DNA of 5,530 nucleotides from Thermoplasmata archaeon (GTDB lineage: Archaea > Thermoplasmatota > Thermoplasmata > Lutacidiplasmatales > UBA184): assembly GCA_030039865.1 (NCBI GenBank), contig JASHUS010000160.1, positions 1 through 5,530 on the forward strand. Reading direction: 5' to 3'. The position numbers and the translations under genes are program-made. Below the pieces are notes generated by a model. That model saw only the letters and a list, made by a program, of their open reading frames with translations, did no database searches and had not been told where the DNA came from. The first letter of the stretch is position 1, and each line of letters starts with the position of its first letter. Below are positions 1 through 5,530 of this stretch, one piece after another.

Positions 1-1014
1 ACGGACGAGACCCAGGTCGTGGGCGGCGGCTCGGAGCCGAAGTTCGGCGGGGGCCGGGTCACCAAGCCGATCTACATCCTCCTGGTCGGCCGCGCGACGA
101 CCGAGGTCGACGGCCAGAAGCTCCCGTACCGGGACGTCGCCGTCGAGGCCGCGAAGAAGTACGTCCAATCGGTCTGCGCGCACATCGATATCGACAAGCA
201 CGTCGAGTTCGACTGCCGCATCGGCCAGGGATCGGTCGACCTGCGCGGTGTCTTCGACCAGAAGAGCGTCCTCGCGAACGACACGAGCTTCGGGGTCGGC
301 TTCGCCCCGTTCTCGGACACCGAGCGCGTCGTGCTCGAGAGCGAACGCTTCCTCACGCTGAAGCTCAAGAAGAAGCTCCCCGCGCTCGGCGAGGACGTCA
401 AGGTGATGGGCTACCGCCGCGGGGGGAAGATCCACCTGACCGTCGCCGCCGCGCTCGTCGACAGCGAGATCGCGGGGCCCCAGGAGTACGAGGCGGTCAG
501 CGCGGAGATCCGCGACAAACTCCTCGACCAGGCGACGAAGCTGACCCGCCACGAGGTCACGATCGACGTCAACACCGCGGACGACCCCGAGCTCGGCCGC
601 TACTACCTTACCGTGACCGGCTGCTCTATGGAGGCCGGCGACGACGGCTCCGTCGGCCGCGGCAACCGCGCGAACGGGCTCATCACCCCGTGCCGCCCGA
701 TGAGCCTCGAGGCGTCCGCGGGGAAGAACCCGGTCAACCACGTCGGGAAGATCTACAACATCCTCGGGAACCTGATCGCGAACGACGTGGTGAAGGAGAC
801 CGGCGGCAACATCAAGGAGATCCACGTCCGCATCCTCTCGCAGATCGGTAAGCCGGTCGATCAGCCGCAGATCGCGAGCCTGCAGATCCTGCCCGCCGAC
901 GGCGTCAAGCTCGCCCAGGTGAAGTCGAAGGCCGAGGCGGTCGCCCAGAGCTGGTTCGACAAGGTCGACACCATCCCGCGGCTCCTGCTCACGAACAAGG
1001 TCACCGTCTTCTAG
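1..1014 (+). CDS. mat: S-adenosylmethionine synthetase, archaeal type (5' partial)
   Basis: The enzyme joins methionine and ATP to make S-adenosylmethionine, releasing phosphate and pyrophosphate, in the cytosol. The reading frame is open from base 1, so 337 residues are visible; archaeal enzymes have about 400, so roughly 65-70 N-terminal residues lie outside the window. Diagnostic archaeal-family stretches are a glycine-rich GGGSEPKFGGG near the left edge (bases 22-54), DTSFGVGFAP (280-309), GEDVKVMGYR (388-417), TIDVNTADD (559-585), and a long conserved block at about 619-750 that includes GCSMEAGDDGS, GRGNRANGL and KNPVNHVGKIYN. These identify the archaeal MAT family, which is very diverged from bacterial MetK. 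The GTG at base 19 is internal to the conserved glycine-rich stretch and is not the start. The gene is followed after 23 bp by a SAM-using enzyme on the same strand, suggesting co-transcription. Identification is very secure. Confidence 0.97.
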   Translation, partial: TDETQVVGGGSEPKFGGGRVTKPIYILLVGRATTEVDGQKLPYRDVAVEAAKKYVQSVCAHIDIDKHVEFDCRIGQGSVDLRGVFDQKSVLANDTSFGVGFAPFSDTERVVLESERFLTLKLKKKLPALGEDVKVMGYRRGGKIHLTVAAALVDSEIAGPQEYEAVSAEIRDKLLDQATKLTRHEVTIDVNTADDPELGRYYLTVTGCSMEAGDDGSVGRGNRANGLITPCRPMSLEASAGKNPVNHVGKIYNILGNLIANDVVKETGGNIKEIHVRILSQIGKPVDQPQIASLQILPADGVKLAQVKSKAEAVAQSWFDKVDTIPRLLLTNKVTVF

Positions 1015-1026
1015 CGGCGAGGGATC

Positions 1027-1031
1027 GGAGG
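1027..1031 (+). promoter_or_regulatory. Shine-Dalgarno site of the methylthiotransferase gene
   Basis: GGAGG lies six bases before the GTG at 1038 and is complementary to the usual archaeal 16S 3' end. It supports that GTG as the true start. It fits translation of a downstream gene within a mat-led transcript rather than from a leaderless mRNA. Confidence 0.8.
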
Positions 1032-1037
1032 CCCCCC

Positions 1038-2303
1038 GTGCGGGTCTACGTCGAGTCGTACGGGTGCGCCCAGAACCAGGGCGAGGGGGCGGCGATCGCG
1101 CGCGCCCTCGCGGCGGAGGGCCATGACGTCACCGACCGGCCCGACGGCGCCGACGTCGGCGTCCTCGTCACCTGTGCCGTCATCGGGCCGACCGAGTCGC
1201 GCATGGCCCGGCGGTGGCGCGCCCTCGCCGCCGAGCTCCCCCGCATGGTCGTGACCGGTTGCCTCGTCCCGTTGCGGACCTCGGTCCTCGACGGGCCGGG
1301 CCTCGAGCGCACGACGTTCGTCCCGATCCGGGAACAGGCCGGGATACCGGCCCTTTTGAGCGCGTGGCATCCCGGCCCCCATCGACCGACTCCCGCGGGC
1401 ATCGCCCCCGCACCACCGGTCGCGGAGGAGATCGTCATCACTCAGGGTTGCACGAGCGCCTGCACGTACTGCTTCAGCCGCCTCGCCCGCGGCCATCTCG
1501 CGAGCACCTCCTACGCGACCATCGCGGAACGAGCGCGCGCCGCGATCGCCCGCGGGGCCTCCGAGCTTCGGCTGACCTCGCTCGACACGTCGGCCTGGGG
1601 CCTCGATCGGGACGGCGGCGAGCGCCTCCCCGACCTCCTCGACGAGATCGCCCGGATCCCGGGGGACGTCTCGGTCCGGGTCGGGATGATGAGCCCGCAG
1701 ACTCTGGGCCCGATCCTCGATCGCTACCTCGAAGCGCTCGCGTCCCCCCGCGTCTACAAGTTCCTGCACCTGCCGGTACAGAGCGGCTCCGACCGGATCC
1801 TCCGCGCGATGCGGCGCGGCTACACGGTGGCCGAGTTCCGTCGCCAGGTCGGGCGGGCCCGCGAACGGCACCCGGACCTCACCCTCGCGACGGACGTCAT
1901 CGTCGGATTCCCGGGCGAAACGGAGGATGACCATCGCGCGACCGAGGATCTTCTTGAGACGCTGACCCCCGAGATCGTCAACGTGACCCGATTCTCCCCG
2001 CGACCCGGCACACCAGCGGCCCGGTGGCCGCCGGTGGGGCCGCGGGTCGCCAAGCGGCGATCGCGATCGATCGCCGAGCAGAGGGCGCGGCTCGCGCGCG
2101 ACCGGCTCGAGCGGTGGATCGGATACTCCGGTCCTGCGCGGGTGGTCGAGTACGGACCGGGTTCGAGCGCCGTTGCACGCCTGTCGAACTATCTACCGGT
2201 CGTGCTGCCCGAACGAGCACCGCTCGGCTCGACCCTGACCGTACGGGTCGAGGGAACCCGGTCGACCTATCTCCTGGGCCGCCCCGAGCGGGCCCCGTTC
2301 TAA
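1038..2303 (+). CDS. mtaB: tRNA t6A37 methylthiotransferase (radical SAM, archaeal MtaB/CDKAL1 type)
   Basis: The likely reaction is C2 methylthiolation of N6-threonylcarbamoyladenosine at position 37 of tRNAs that read ANN codons, giving ms2t6A. The 421 residues show the full three-domain plan. The N-terminal MTTase domain (about 1-105) opens with YGCAQNQGE and has three candidate auxiliary-cluster cysteines, C10, C46 and C75. The radical SAM domain (about 130-330) carries the CxxxCxxC motif as C138, C142 and C145, followed by conserved stretches such as FLHLPVQSGSDRIL and DVIVGFPGE. A C-terminal TRAM RNA-binding domain spans about 358-415. Length is normal for the family. The GTG start is supported by GGAGG six bases upstream and by the family-typical N-terminus. 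The gene sits 23 bp after mat, which makes its cosubstrate. MiaB and RimO are close relatives, but archaea typically carry only this branch; the exact substrate is inferred from the family. No membrane tail like that of CDKAL1 is seen. Confidence 0.92.
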   Translation: MRVYVESYGCAQNQGEGAAIARALAAEGHDVTDRPDGADVGVLVTCAVIGPTESRMARRWRALAAELPRMVVTGCLVPLRTSVLDGPGLERTTFVPIREQAGIPALLSAWHPGPHRPTPAGIAPAPPVAEEIVITQGCTSACTYCFSRLARGHLASTSYATIAERARAAIARGASELRLTSLDTSAWGLDRDGGERLPDLLDEIARIPGDVSVRVGMMSPQTLGPILDRYLEALASPRVYKFLHLPVQSGSDRILRAMRRGYTVAEFRRQVGRARERHPDLTLATDVIVGFPGETEDDHRATEDLLETLTPEIVNVTRFSPRPGTPAARWPPVGPRVAKRRSRSIAEQRARLARDRLERWIGYSGPARVVEYGPGSSAVARLSNYLPVVLPERAPLGSTLTVRVEGTRSTYLLGRPERAPF

Positions 2304-2306
2304 ATA
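2299..2306 (+). promoter_or_regulatory. Possible archaeal box A (TATA) for the zinc-ribbon gene
   Basis: TCTAAATA overlaps the TAA stop of the methylthiotransferase gene and is one of very few AT-rich islands in this region. An archaeal transcript would start about 25 bases downstream, near 2328, leaving a leader of about 40 bases before the GTG at 2368. The match to the TTTAAATA-type consensus is fair, and no initiator element can be verified. Confidence 0.35.
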
Positions 2307-2317
2307 GAGGGACCCTC
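2307..2317. repeat. Short perfect dyad GAGGG-A-CCCTC
   Basis: This 11-base dyad, with 5-base arms around a single A, directly abuts the TATA-like element and the methylthiotransferase stop codon. The arms are too close to form a full hairpin; a 4-bp stem with a 3-base loop is possible. No T-rich tract follows, so a terminator is not supported. A protein-binding dyad near a promoter is possible but unproven. Confidence 0.3.
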
Positions 2318-2367
2318 CCTAGTTCAGCGGCCGGCCCCGGTCGGCTCCCGGCGGCCTTCGCTCGAAC

Positions 2368-3318
2368 GTGTCGTCCGCACTCACCCCGCTCGAACTCACG
2401 GCGATCGTTATCGTCGTCGTGCTCGCGATCGCGGTCATCGCCGTCCTGCTCTTCCTGCTCCGGCGCCTCAAGGAGCGACGGGCCAAGCTCCTGGGCGAGC
2501 TGGGCACCCGCCCGGAGCATCTGCCCGACCGGGCGTTCAACCGGATCGCGATGGCGCGACGGGAGGCCGACATCCTGGGTCGACAGGGCGCCGACGTGTC
2601 CCGAGCCCGCGAGCAGATCGCCCAGGCGCAGGCGGCGTTCGACCTTCGCAACTTCGACCGCTCCTACGAGCTCGCGCAGCAGGCGCACGAGGGCCTCGTT
2701 CACGCCCGTACCGACCGGACCCCTTTGCCCGCGGCTTCGACCTCGTCCGGCCCCGCTGCCATGGGATCGGGACCCACGGTCGCTTCGCCGAGCCCGACGC
2801 GCTCCGCGAGCCGACTCGACCCGGTGCCGGTCCCGCCGCCGAGCGCGAGCTTGCCGAAGAACAAGGTCGAGTCGCAGTTCCAGCTGCGCCTCCTGGACCA
2901 GGAGCTCGAGACGGCCCGCCGGGACCGACCGGACTCCGCCCCGACGCGCGACGCCGAGAAGTCCCGCCACGACGCCGGTGCGGCGTTCGATCGGGGCGAC
3001 TTCACCGAGGCGTTCCGTCTCGCCCTCAAGGGCCGGCGGGCGATCGGTTCGGGCGTCGAGAGTCTCCCCGCCTCGGGAGCCCCGGTGGCCGCCTCCGACG
3101 GTCCCATCGGGAACCGGGCGGCGCTCGACCCTTCGCGCGCGGCCGAGGAGGCCGCGAGCGGGGGTCATTGCCCGACGTGCGGGTATCCGGCCCTCCCGGG
3201 GGACGCGTTCTGCCGGGGGTGCGGCGAGCCGCGCGTTCCGACCGCCTGCCCCAAATGCGGAGCCGACCGCCAGCCCGCCGACACGTTCTGCGGCCGCTGC
3301 GGCGCCGCGTTCAGCTAG
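2368..3318 (+). CDS. Membrane-anchored protein with two helical hairpins and C-terminal double zinc ribbon, function unknown
   Basis: I do not recognise a named family for the full 316-residue protein. In order: a hydrophobic helix at residues 10-31, directly followed by the basic stretch RRLKERRAK, which predicts one membrane anchor with the rest in the cytosol; a charged helical region at about 55-115 with a TPR-like hairpin (86-110); a low-complexity Pro/Ser/Thr/Ala linker (about 117-165); a second helical region (about 166-230) with a related hairpin (202-226); then two zinc ribbons, C268/C271/C282/C285 and C294/C297/C308/C311. Each ribbon has CxxC, ten residues, then CxxC. The GTG at 2368 is the first possible start after an in-frame stop at 2320, and it places the membrane helix at the N-terminus; no Shine-Dalgarno is evident. 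Zinc-ribbon plus helical-repeat proteins are common in archaea, often as protein-interaction scaffolds, but no role can be assigned here. The 3' end overlaps the convergent nre gene by 8 bp. Confidence 0.85.
   Translation: MSSALTPLELTAIVIVVVLAIAVIAVLLFLLRRLKERRAKLLGELGTRPEHLPDRAFNRIAMARREADILGRQGADVSRAREQIAQAQAAFDLRNFDRSYELAQQAHEGLVHARTDRTPLPAASTSSGPAAMGSGPTVASPSPTRSASRLDPVPVPPPSASLPKNKVESQFQLRLLDQELETARRDRPDSAPTRDAEKSRHDAGAAFDRGDFTEAFRLALKGRRAIGSGVESLPASGAPVAASDGPIGNRAALDPSRAAEEAASGGHCPTCGYPALPGDAFCRGCGEPRVPTACPKCGADRQPADTFCGRCGAAFS
3169..3303 (+). repeat. Tandem zinc-ribbon coding repeat
   Basis: Two units with identical cysteine spacing lie at bases 3169-3225 and 3247-3303. The first reads CPTCGYPALPGDAFCRGCG and the second CPKCGADRQPADTFCGRCG. 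Shared positions include the Pro after the first Cys, the Gly after each CxxC pair, and an Asp-x-Phe before the third Cys. This is the usual double-zinc-ribbon architecture, consistent with an old duplication. Confidence 0.85.
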
Positions 3319-4642
3319 CGGCGACCGACGCGCGCGGTAGCCAGTCGTCGAGCCGGCGCTGGGTGCGCGCCTCGTGGAGCAGGGCGCTCGCGGTCCGCCA
3401 GCGCTCGAGCGGGATCGCGAACGTCGAGCGGATCCGATCCTCGAGCTCGGAGATGCCGCCGGGCAACCGCTCCGGGGGCGCGCGAAGGGCGGCGCGGACG
3501 TGCTCGCGCACGTTCCACACGCCGAGCGGCAGGATCTCGCCCGGGTGCACCTCGCGCAGGACCACCGCGCCGGCCTGTCGGCCGAGCGCCAGCAAGGCCT
3601 CGCTGATCGCGAGCCGGGCCGCGTAGTAGCAACCGCCGATCGAGGCGTACGTGGTGCGGCCGTTGTAACCTTCGTGGTCCCCGATGACGATCAGATTGGA
3701 AGGGCTGGGGTTCCAGAGGGTGTTGGGGTACCACGCCTCGATGGACTCGTAGCGGAACGTTCCCGGCAGGAAGGCGATGATCCAGCGGTTGTCGAGCGCG
3801 GTCAGCCGGTAGAGGAGGACCTCGGAGAGCTCGGGGAGCAGGCGGATCTGCTCGAGGTTCTGTTTGCCGAGGAGGTCGTCGACGGCGGTGATGCTCCAAC
3901 GGGTCGGGACGAGTCGGCGACGACCCCGACGGCCGAGCGTCCCGACGCTGAACGCCCGCTGGATCCGGCTCACCCGCACGCCCCGGTCGTAGAGCTCCCC
4001 CACCGCCGTGCGGGCGTTCGCGTGAACGTCGGACGCGAGCCGGTCGAGGTGAGGGTCGACGCGCCGAACGTCAAGTCGGAAGCGCTCGATCGGCGCGGAC
4101 GGCCCGAACGGCGGCGAGGCGTCGGAGAGCGCGAGATGGCCCCGCGGCGGTCGGCGGAAGGTCGCCTCGCTCTCCGCCGACTCGCCGGCGACCCCCAGCA
4201 GTTGGAGGTCCTCCAGCATCGGGATCGGACGTTCGGCGTCGGTCACCCGGATCCGCGTGGTACCGCGGACGAGTCCGGTCCGGAACCCGACCAGCTCGGG
4301 GACGGAGCGGCCGACCCACTCCTCCGGCGTATCGAGGAGCTCGGTGGATCCATGCTCGGGGCTGAGCAGCGGCCCGACCGCGACCTTGGGGTAGCCGAAG
4401 CGGCCGACGAAGAGACCCGGGGGTGAACTGCCCTCGAACTCCGTGCCGCCGACCATCGGCAGCGTGCGCTCGAAGGCGTGGTACTTCAGCAAGATCGGGC
4501 AGATCGGCTTCCCGCACAGGAGCTGGGCCGAGCGGCACCGCAGGCACATCGTCGGGTCGTCCTGGAGGCCCGGGATACTCCAGGAGAGCGACGGGACCGG
4601 GGCGAGCCCCGGAATCGGCGGCTCGTTCGCACGCGTGGACAT
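3311..4642 (-). CDS. nreA: Nre-family archaeal DNA repair protein
   Basis: Nre proteins (DUF650/DUF651) are archaeal DNA repair factors. In Haloferax, loss of NreA is linked to sensitivity to mitomycin C, and Nre proteins interact with the sliding clamp PCNA; their biochemical activity is still unclear. The 443 residues show a C4 zinc-finger-like motif near the N-terminus (C33, C36, C43, C48, within CLRCRSAQLLCGKPICP). They then show the conserved Nre_N core, including GLFVGRFGYPKVAVGPLL (76-93), and the Nre_C region, including NPSPSNLIVIGDHEGYNGRT (311-330) and LREVHPGEILPLGVWNVREH (362-381). Near the C-terminus, QRRLDDWL (428-435) fits the PIP-box pattern QxxLxx plus two bulky residues, with Trp-Leu in place of the usual aromatic pair. 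Length is normal. The ATG at 4642 has no Shine-Dalgarno, which would fit a leaderless message. The gene is divergent from tRNA-Pro and convergent, with overlap, with the zinc-ribbon gene. NreA versus NreB is not settled by the sequence. Confidence 0.92.
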   Translation of the reverse strand: MSTRANEPPIPGLAPVPSLSWSIPGLQDDPTMCLRCRSAQLLCGKPICPILLKYHAFERTLPMVGGTEFEGSSPPGLFVGRFGYPKVAVGPLLSPEHGSTELLDTPEEWVGRSVPELVGFRTGLVRGTTRIRVTDAERPIPMLEDLQLLGVAGESAESEATFRRPPRGHLALSDASPPFGPSAPIERFRLDVRRVDPHLDRLASDVHANARTAVGELYDRGVRVSRIQRAFSVGTLGRRGRRRLVPTRWSITAVDDLLGKQNLEQIRLLPELSEVLLYRLTALDNRWIIAFLPGTFRYESIEAWYPNTLWNPSPSNLIVIGDHEGYNGRTTYASIGGCYYAARLAISEALLALGRQAGAVVLREVHPGEILPLGVWNVREHVRAALRAPPERLPGGISELEDRIRSTFAIPLERWRTASALLHEARTQRRLDDWLPRASVAAS

Positions 4643-4662
4643 GCCACGTTTCGTTAGACCCG

Positions 4663-4672
4663 AGAGTTGTAA
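4663..4672 (-). promoter_or_regulatory. Possible box A of the nre gene
   Basis: On the minus strand TTACAACTCT lies 21-30 bases before the nre ATG, the correct place for a TATA element if the message is leaderless. It is a weak match in sequence but stands out in the GC-rich surroundings. The absence of a Shine-Dalgarno before the ATG fits leaderless initiation. Confidence 0.3.
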
Positions 4673-4735
4673 GGGTCGTCGCCGAGGTCGTGAAACGGCT
4701 GGGTCGAAGGGAGAACTTGGTGTTCGCCCCCACCG

Positions 4736-4742
4736 TCAAATA
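4736..4742 (+). promoter_or_regulatory. Probable box A of the tRNA-Pro gene
   Basis: TCAAATA is centred about 30 bases before the first base of the tRNA, close to the expected archaeal box A distance if transcription starts a few bases upstream of the mature 5' end. It is an isolated AT-rich island in GC-rich DNA. It sits just inside a 7-bp inverted repeat, CCCACCG (4729-4735) and CGGTGGG (4751-4757). Confidence 0.45.
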
Positions 4743-4769
4743 GGGGGAGGCGGTGGGCAACCCCCGTCT

Positions 4770-4844
4770 GGGACTGTGGGGTAGATTGGTCCATCCTTCG
4801 GGGTTCGGGACTCCGAGACGCCAGTTCAAATCTGGCCAGTCCCA
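4770..4844 (+). tRNA. trnP: tRNA-Pro (anticodon CGG)
   Basis: The 75-base gene folds as a complete cloverleaf that reads CCG proline codons. The acceptor stem is GGGACTG (4770-4776) with CAGTCCC (4837-4843), all seven pairs Watson-Crick, and the discriminator is A4844. The D arm spans about 4779-4797 with a long loop containing GG (4788-4789). The anticodon stem is CGGGG (4799-4803) with CTCCG (4811-4815), including one G-T pair; T4798-A4816 could add a sixth. The loop TTCGGGA (4804-4810) has U33, anticodon CGG (4806-4808) and G37, as expected for proline tRNA. A four-base variable region precedes the T stem GCCAG/CTGGC and the loop TTCAAAT (4825-4831). No CCA is encoded and no intron is present. 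In the canonical D-arm alignment the stem has only two Watson-Crick pairs plus G10-U25 and U13-U22, so it is somewhat weak. G37 means it is not a substrate of the nearby t6A methylthiotransferase. Confidence 0.95.
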
Positions 4845-4847
4845 CTT

Positions 4848-4874
4848 GGGCCGGCGGTCGCGTCCGACCGGCCC
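4848..4874. repeat. GC-rich inverted repeat in the convergent gap
   Basis: GGGCCGG (4848-4854) is the reverse complement of CCGGCCC (4868-4874), and nested inside CGGTCG (4855-4860) pairs with CGACCG (4865-4870) around a CGTC loop. The two pairings compete for bases 4868-4870, but a combined bulged stem of GGGCC/GGCCC plus GGTCG/CGACC is possible. It fills the 38-bp gap between tRNA-Pro and the convergent hydrolase gene, where a bidirectional terminator would be expected. It lacks a T tract on either side, so termination is only a guess. Confidence 0.4.
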
Positions 4875-4882
4875 CGGCCGAT

Positions 4883-5530
4883 CTACAGTTGCTGCGCGAC
4901 GGCCCGCACCTTCGAGCCCCCGTTCTTGAGGAACGGGCCGCCGTGGTAGGTGAGCAGCGAGTCGATCGACAGCTGGCTCATCCGGCGCGCCGAGATCTGG
5001 GCCGTCGGGACGTGGAACGAGAAGTCCGCGGGGGTGAGCGTCGCCTTCTCCCCCTCGCCGAAGAAGAGGTCGCCCGAGAAGAGGAGCTTGCGCGCGGTCT
5101 GGTAGAACGCCGTGTGGCCCGGCGTGTGACCGGGCGTGTGGTAGGCGACGAGGCCCCCGCCGGCGTCGATCTCGTCGCCGTCCTTCAGCACCTCGTCGAC
5201 CTCGAACGGCTCCGCGGGGGGCATCCCGGGGCCCTCATACTTCGGCCGCTCCGCGATGTACGCCGCCTCGATCCAGTGGGCGAACGTCCGCGCGCGCGTC
5301 TTCTCTGCCATGACGTGCAGCGAGCCCACGTGGTCGCGGTGCAGGTGCGTGATGAGGATCTTCTTCACCTGGTGCGGCTCGACGTGAATCTTCGCCAGGT
5401 ACGCGAGGATCCCCTCGTGGGCACCGGGGAGCCCGGTGTCGATGAGGGTCCAAGAGTTTCCCGAGTCCTTCACCACGTAGACGTGCGTCGAGAAATCCGG
5501 TTCGGGGTCGATACCTTCTACCTGATGGAT
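4883..5530 (-). CDS. Metallo-beta-lactamase-fold hydrolase (5' partial)
   Basis: This is a cytosolic metal-dependent hydrolase of the MBL superfamily (glyoxalase II/lactonase-like group); its substrate cannot be told from sequence. The visible 215 residues, numbered from the codon at 5530, include LIDTGLPG (29-36), the signature THLHRDH with ligands H62, H64, D66 and H67, a TPGHTPGH segment with likely ligand H135, SGDLFF with the bridging D154, and a final YHGGP with H196. All metal ligands are therefore present and the fold looks complete at its C-terminus. The frame remains open to the right edge, and the 18 codons upstream of the GTG at 5476 read as the family's usual first strand (ending THVYVV). 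That GTG is therefore probably not the start; perhaps only a short N-terminal part is missing. It ends convergently to tRNA-Pro. Confidence 0.9.
   Translation of the reverse strand: MHQVEGIDPEPDFSTHVYVVKDSGNSWTLIDTGLPGAHEGILAYLAKIHVEPHQVKKILITHLHRDHVGSLHVMAEKTRARTFAHWIEAAYIAERPKYEGPGMPPAEPFEVDEVLKDGDEIDAGGGLVAYHTPGHTPGHTAFYQTARKLLFSGDLFFGEGEKATLTPADFSFHVPTAQISARRMSQLSIDSLLTYHGGPFLKNGGSKVRAVAQQL

Noticed and set aside
19..21. GTG as the start codon of mat
   Set aside because: It lies within a conserved glycine-rich segment and the frame is open to base 1, so the true start is outside the window.
1011..1934. A 307-codon minus-strand frame antisense to mtaB
   Set aside because: Composition is typical of a shadow frame (Arg, Gly, Asp, Ala) and the sense strand has the complete radical SAM motifs.
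1978..3168. A 396-codon minus-strand frame opposite mtaB and the zinc-ribbon gene
   Set aside because: Arg/Gly-rich translation without motifs, antisense to well-supported coding regions.
2024..3340. A 438-codon plus-strand frame spanning the end of mtaB and the zinc-ribbon gene
   Set aside because: Its product is Arg/Ser/Pro low-complexity sequence and it overlaps two well-supported genes in another frame.
3374..4426. A 350-codon open frame on the plus strand antisense to nre
   Set aside because: The translation is rich in Arg, Glu, Asp and Gly with no recognisable domain, while the minus strand encodes a clear Nre protein over the same bases. It is a GC-driven open antisense frame.
4071..4829. 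A 252-codon minus-strand frame covering the nre start and the tRNA
   Set aside because: It runs through the tRNA-Pro gene, the intergenic region and the out-of-frame 5' half of nre; no domain is visible.
4770..4844. tRNA-Pro as a substrate of the neighbouring t6A methylthiotransferase
   Set aside because: The base after the anticodon is G, not A, and the tRNA reads a CNN codon; t6A modification is limited to tRNAs reading ANN codons.
5474..5476. GTG as the start of the metallo-beta-lactamase-fold gene
   Set aside because: The frame stays open to the window edge, and the upstream 18 codons read like the first strand of this fold, so the start is most likely beyond base 5530.
1..5530. Mobile element, CRISPR array or defence island
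   Set aside because: No transposase, integrase, regularly spaced repeats or defence-type genes are seen; the content is housekeeping with uniform base composition.

Overview
The window is about 5.5 kb of very GC-rich archaeal DNA and looks like ordinary chromosome. Archaeal origin rests on four things: an archaeal-type S-adenosylmethionine synthetase, the archaeal/eukaryotic type of tRNA methylthiotransferase, an Nre-family DNA repair protein (a family essentially confined to Archaea), and a tRNA gene with no encoded CCA. High GC, frequent GTG starts and a membrane-anchored protein ending in double zinc ribbons suggest a GC-rich member of the Thermoplasmatota. That lineage call is inference, not proof.

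Layout: bases 1-1014 (+) carry the C-terminal five sixths of mat, cut by the left edge. After 23 bp, with a clear Shine-Dalgarno, comes a radical-SAM tRNA t6A37 methylthiotransferase (1038-2303, +). A 64-bp spacer with a TATA-like element leads to an unrecognised protein (2368-3318, +): one N-terminal membrane helix, two related helical hairpins and a tandem C4 zinc-ribbon pair. This gene overlaps by 8 bp, tail to tail, with the Nre DNA repair gene (3311-4642, -). The 127-bp divergent region 4643-4769 holds probable promoters for nre and for a tRNA-Pro(CGG) gene (4770-4844, +). After a 38-bp convergent gap containing an inverted repeat, a metallo-beta-lactamase-fold hydrolase (4883-5530, -) runs off the right edge.

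The clearest functional link is mat with the methylthiotransferase: the first makes S-adenosylmethionine, and the second uses it both as radical source and as methyl donor. The other genes look like independent housekeeping units. No mobile element, CRISPR array or defence cassette is visible. Long open frames antisense to several genes are by-products of high GC. The least explained object is the membrane/zinc-ribbon protein. No clear new multi-gene system was found.
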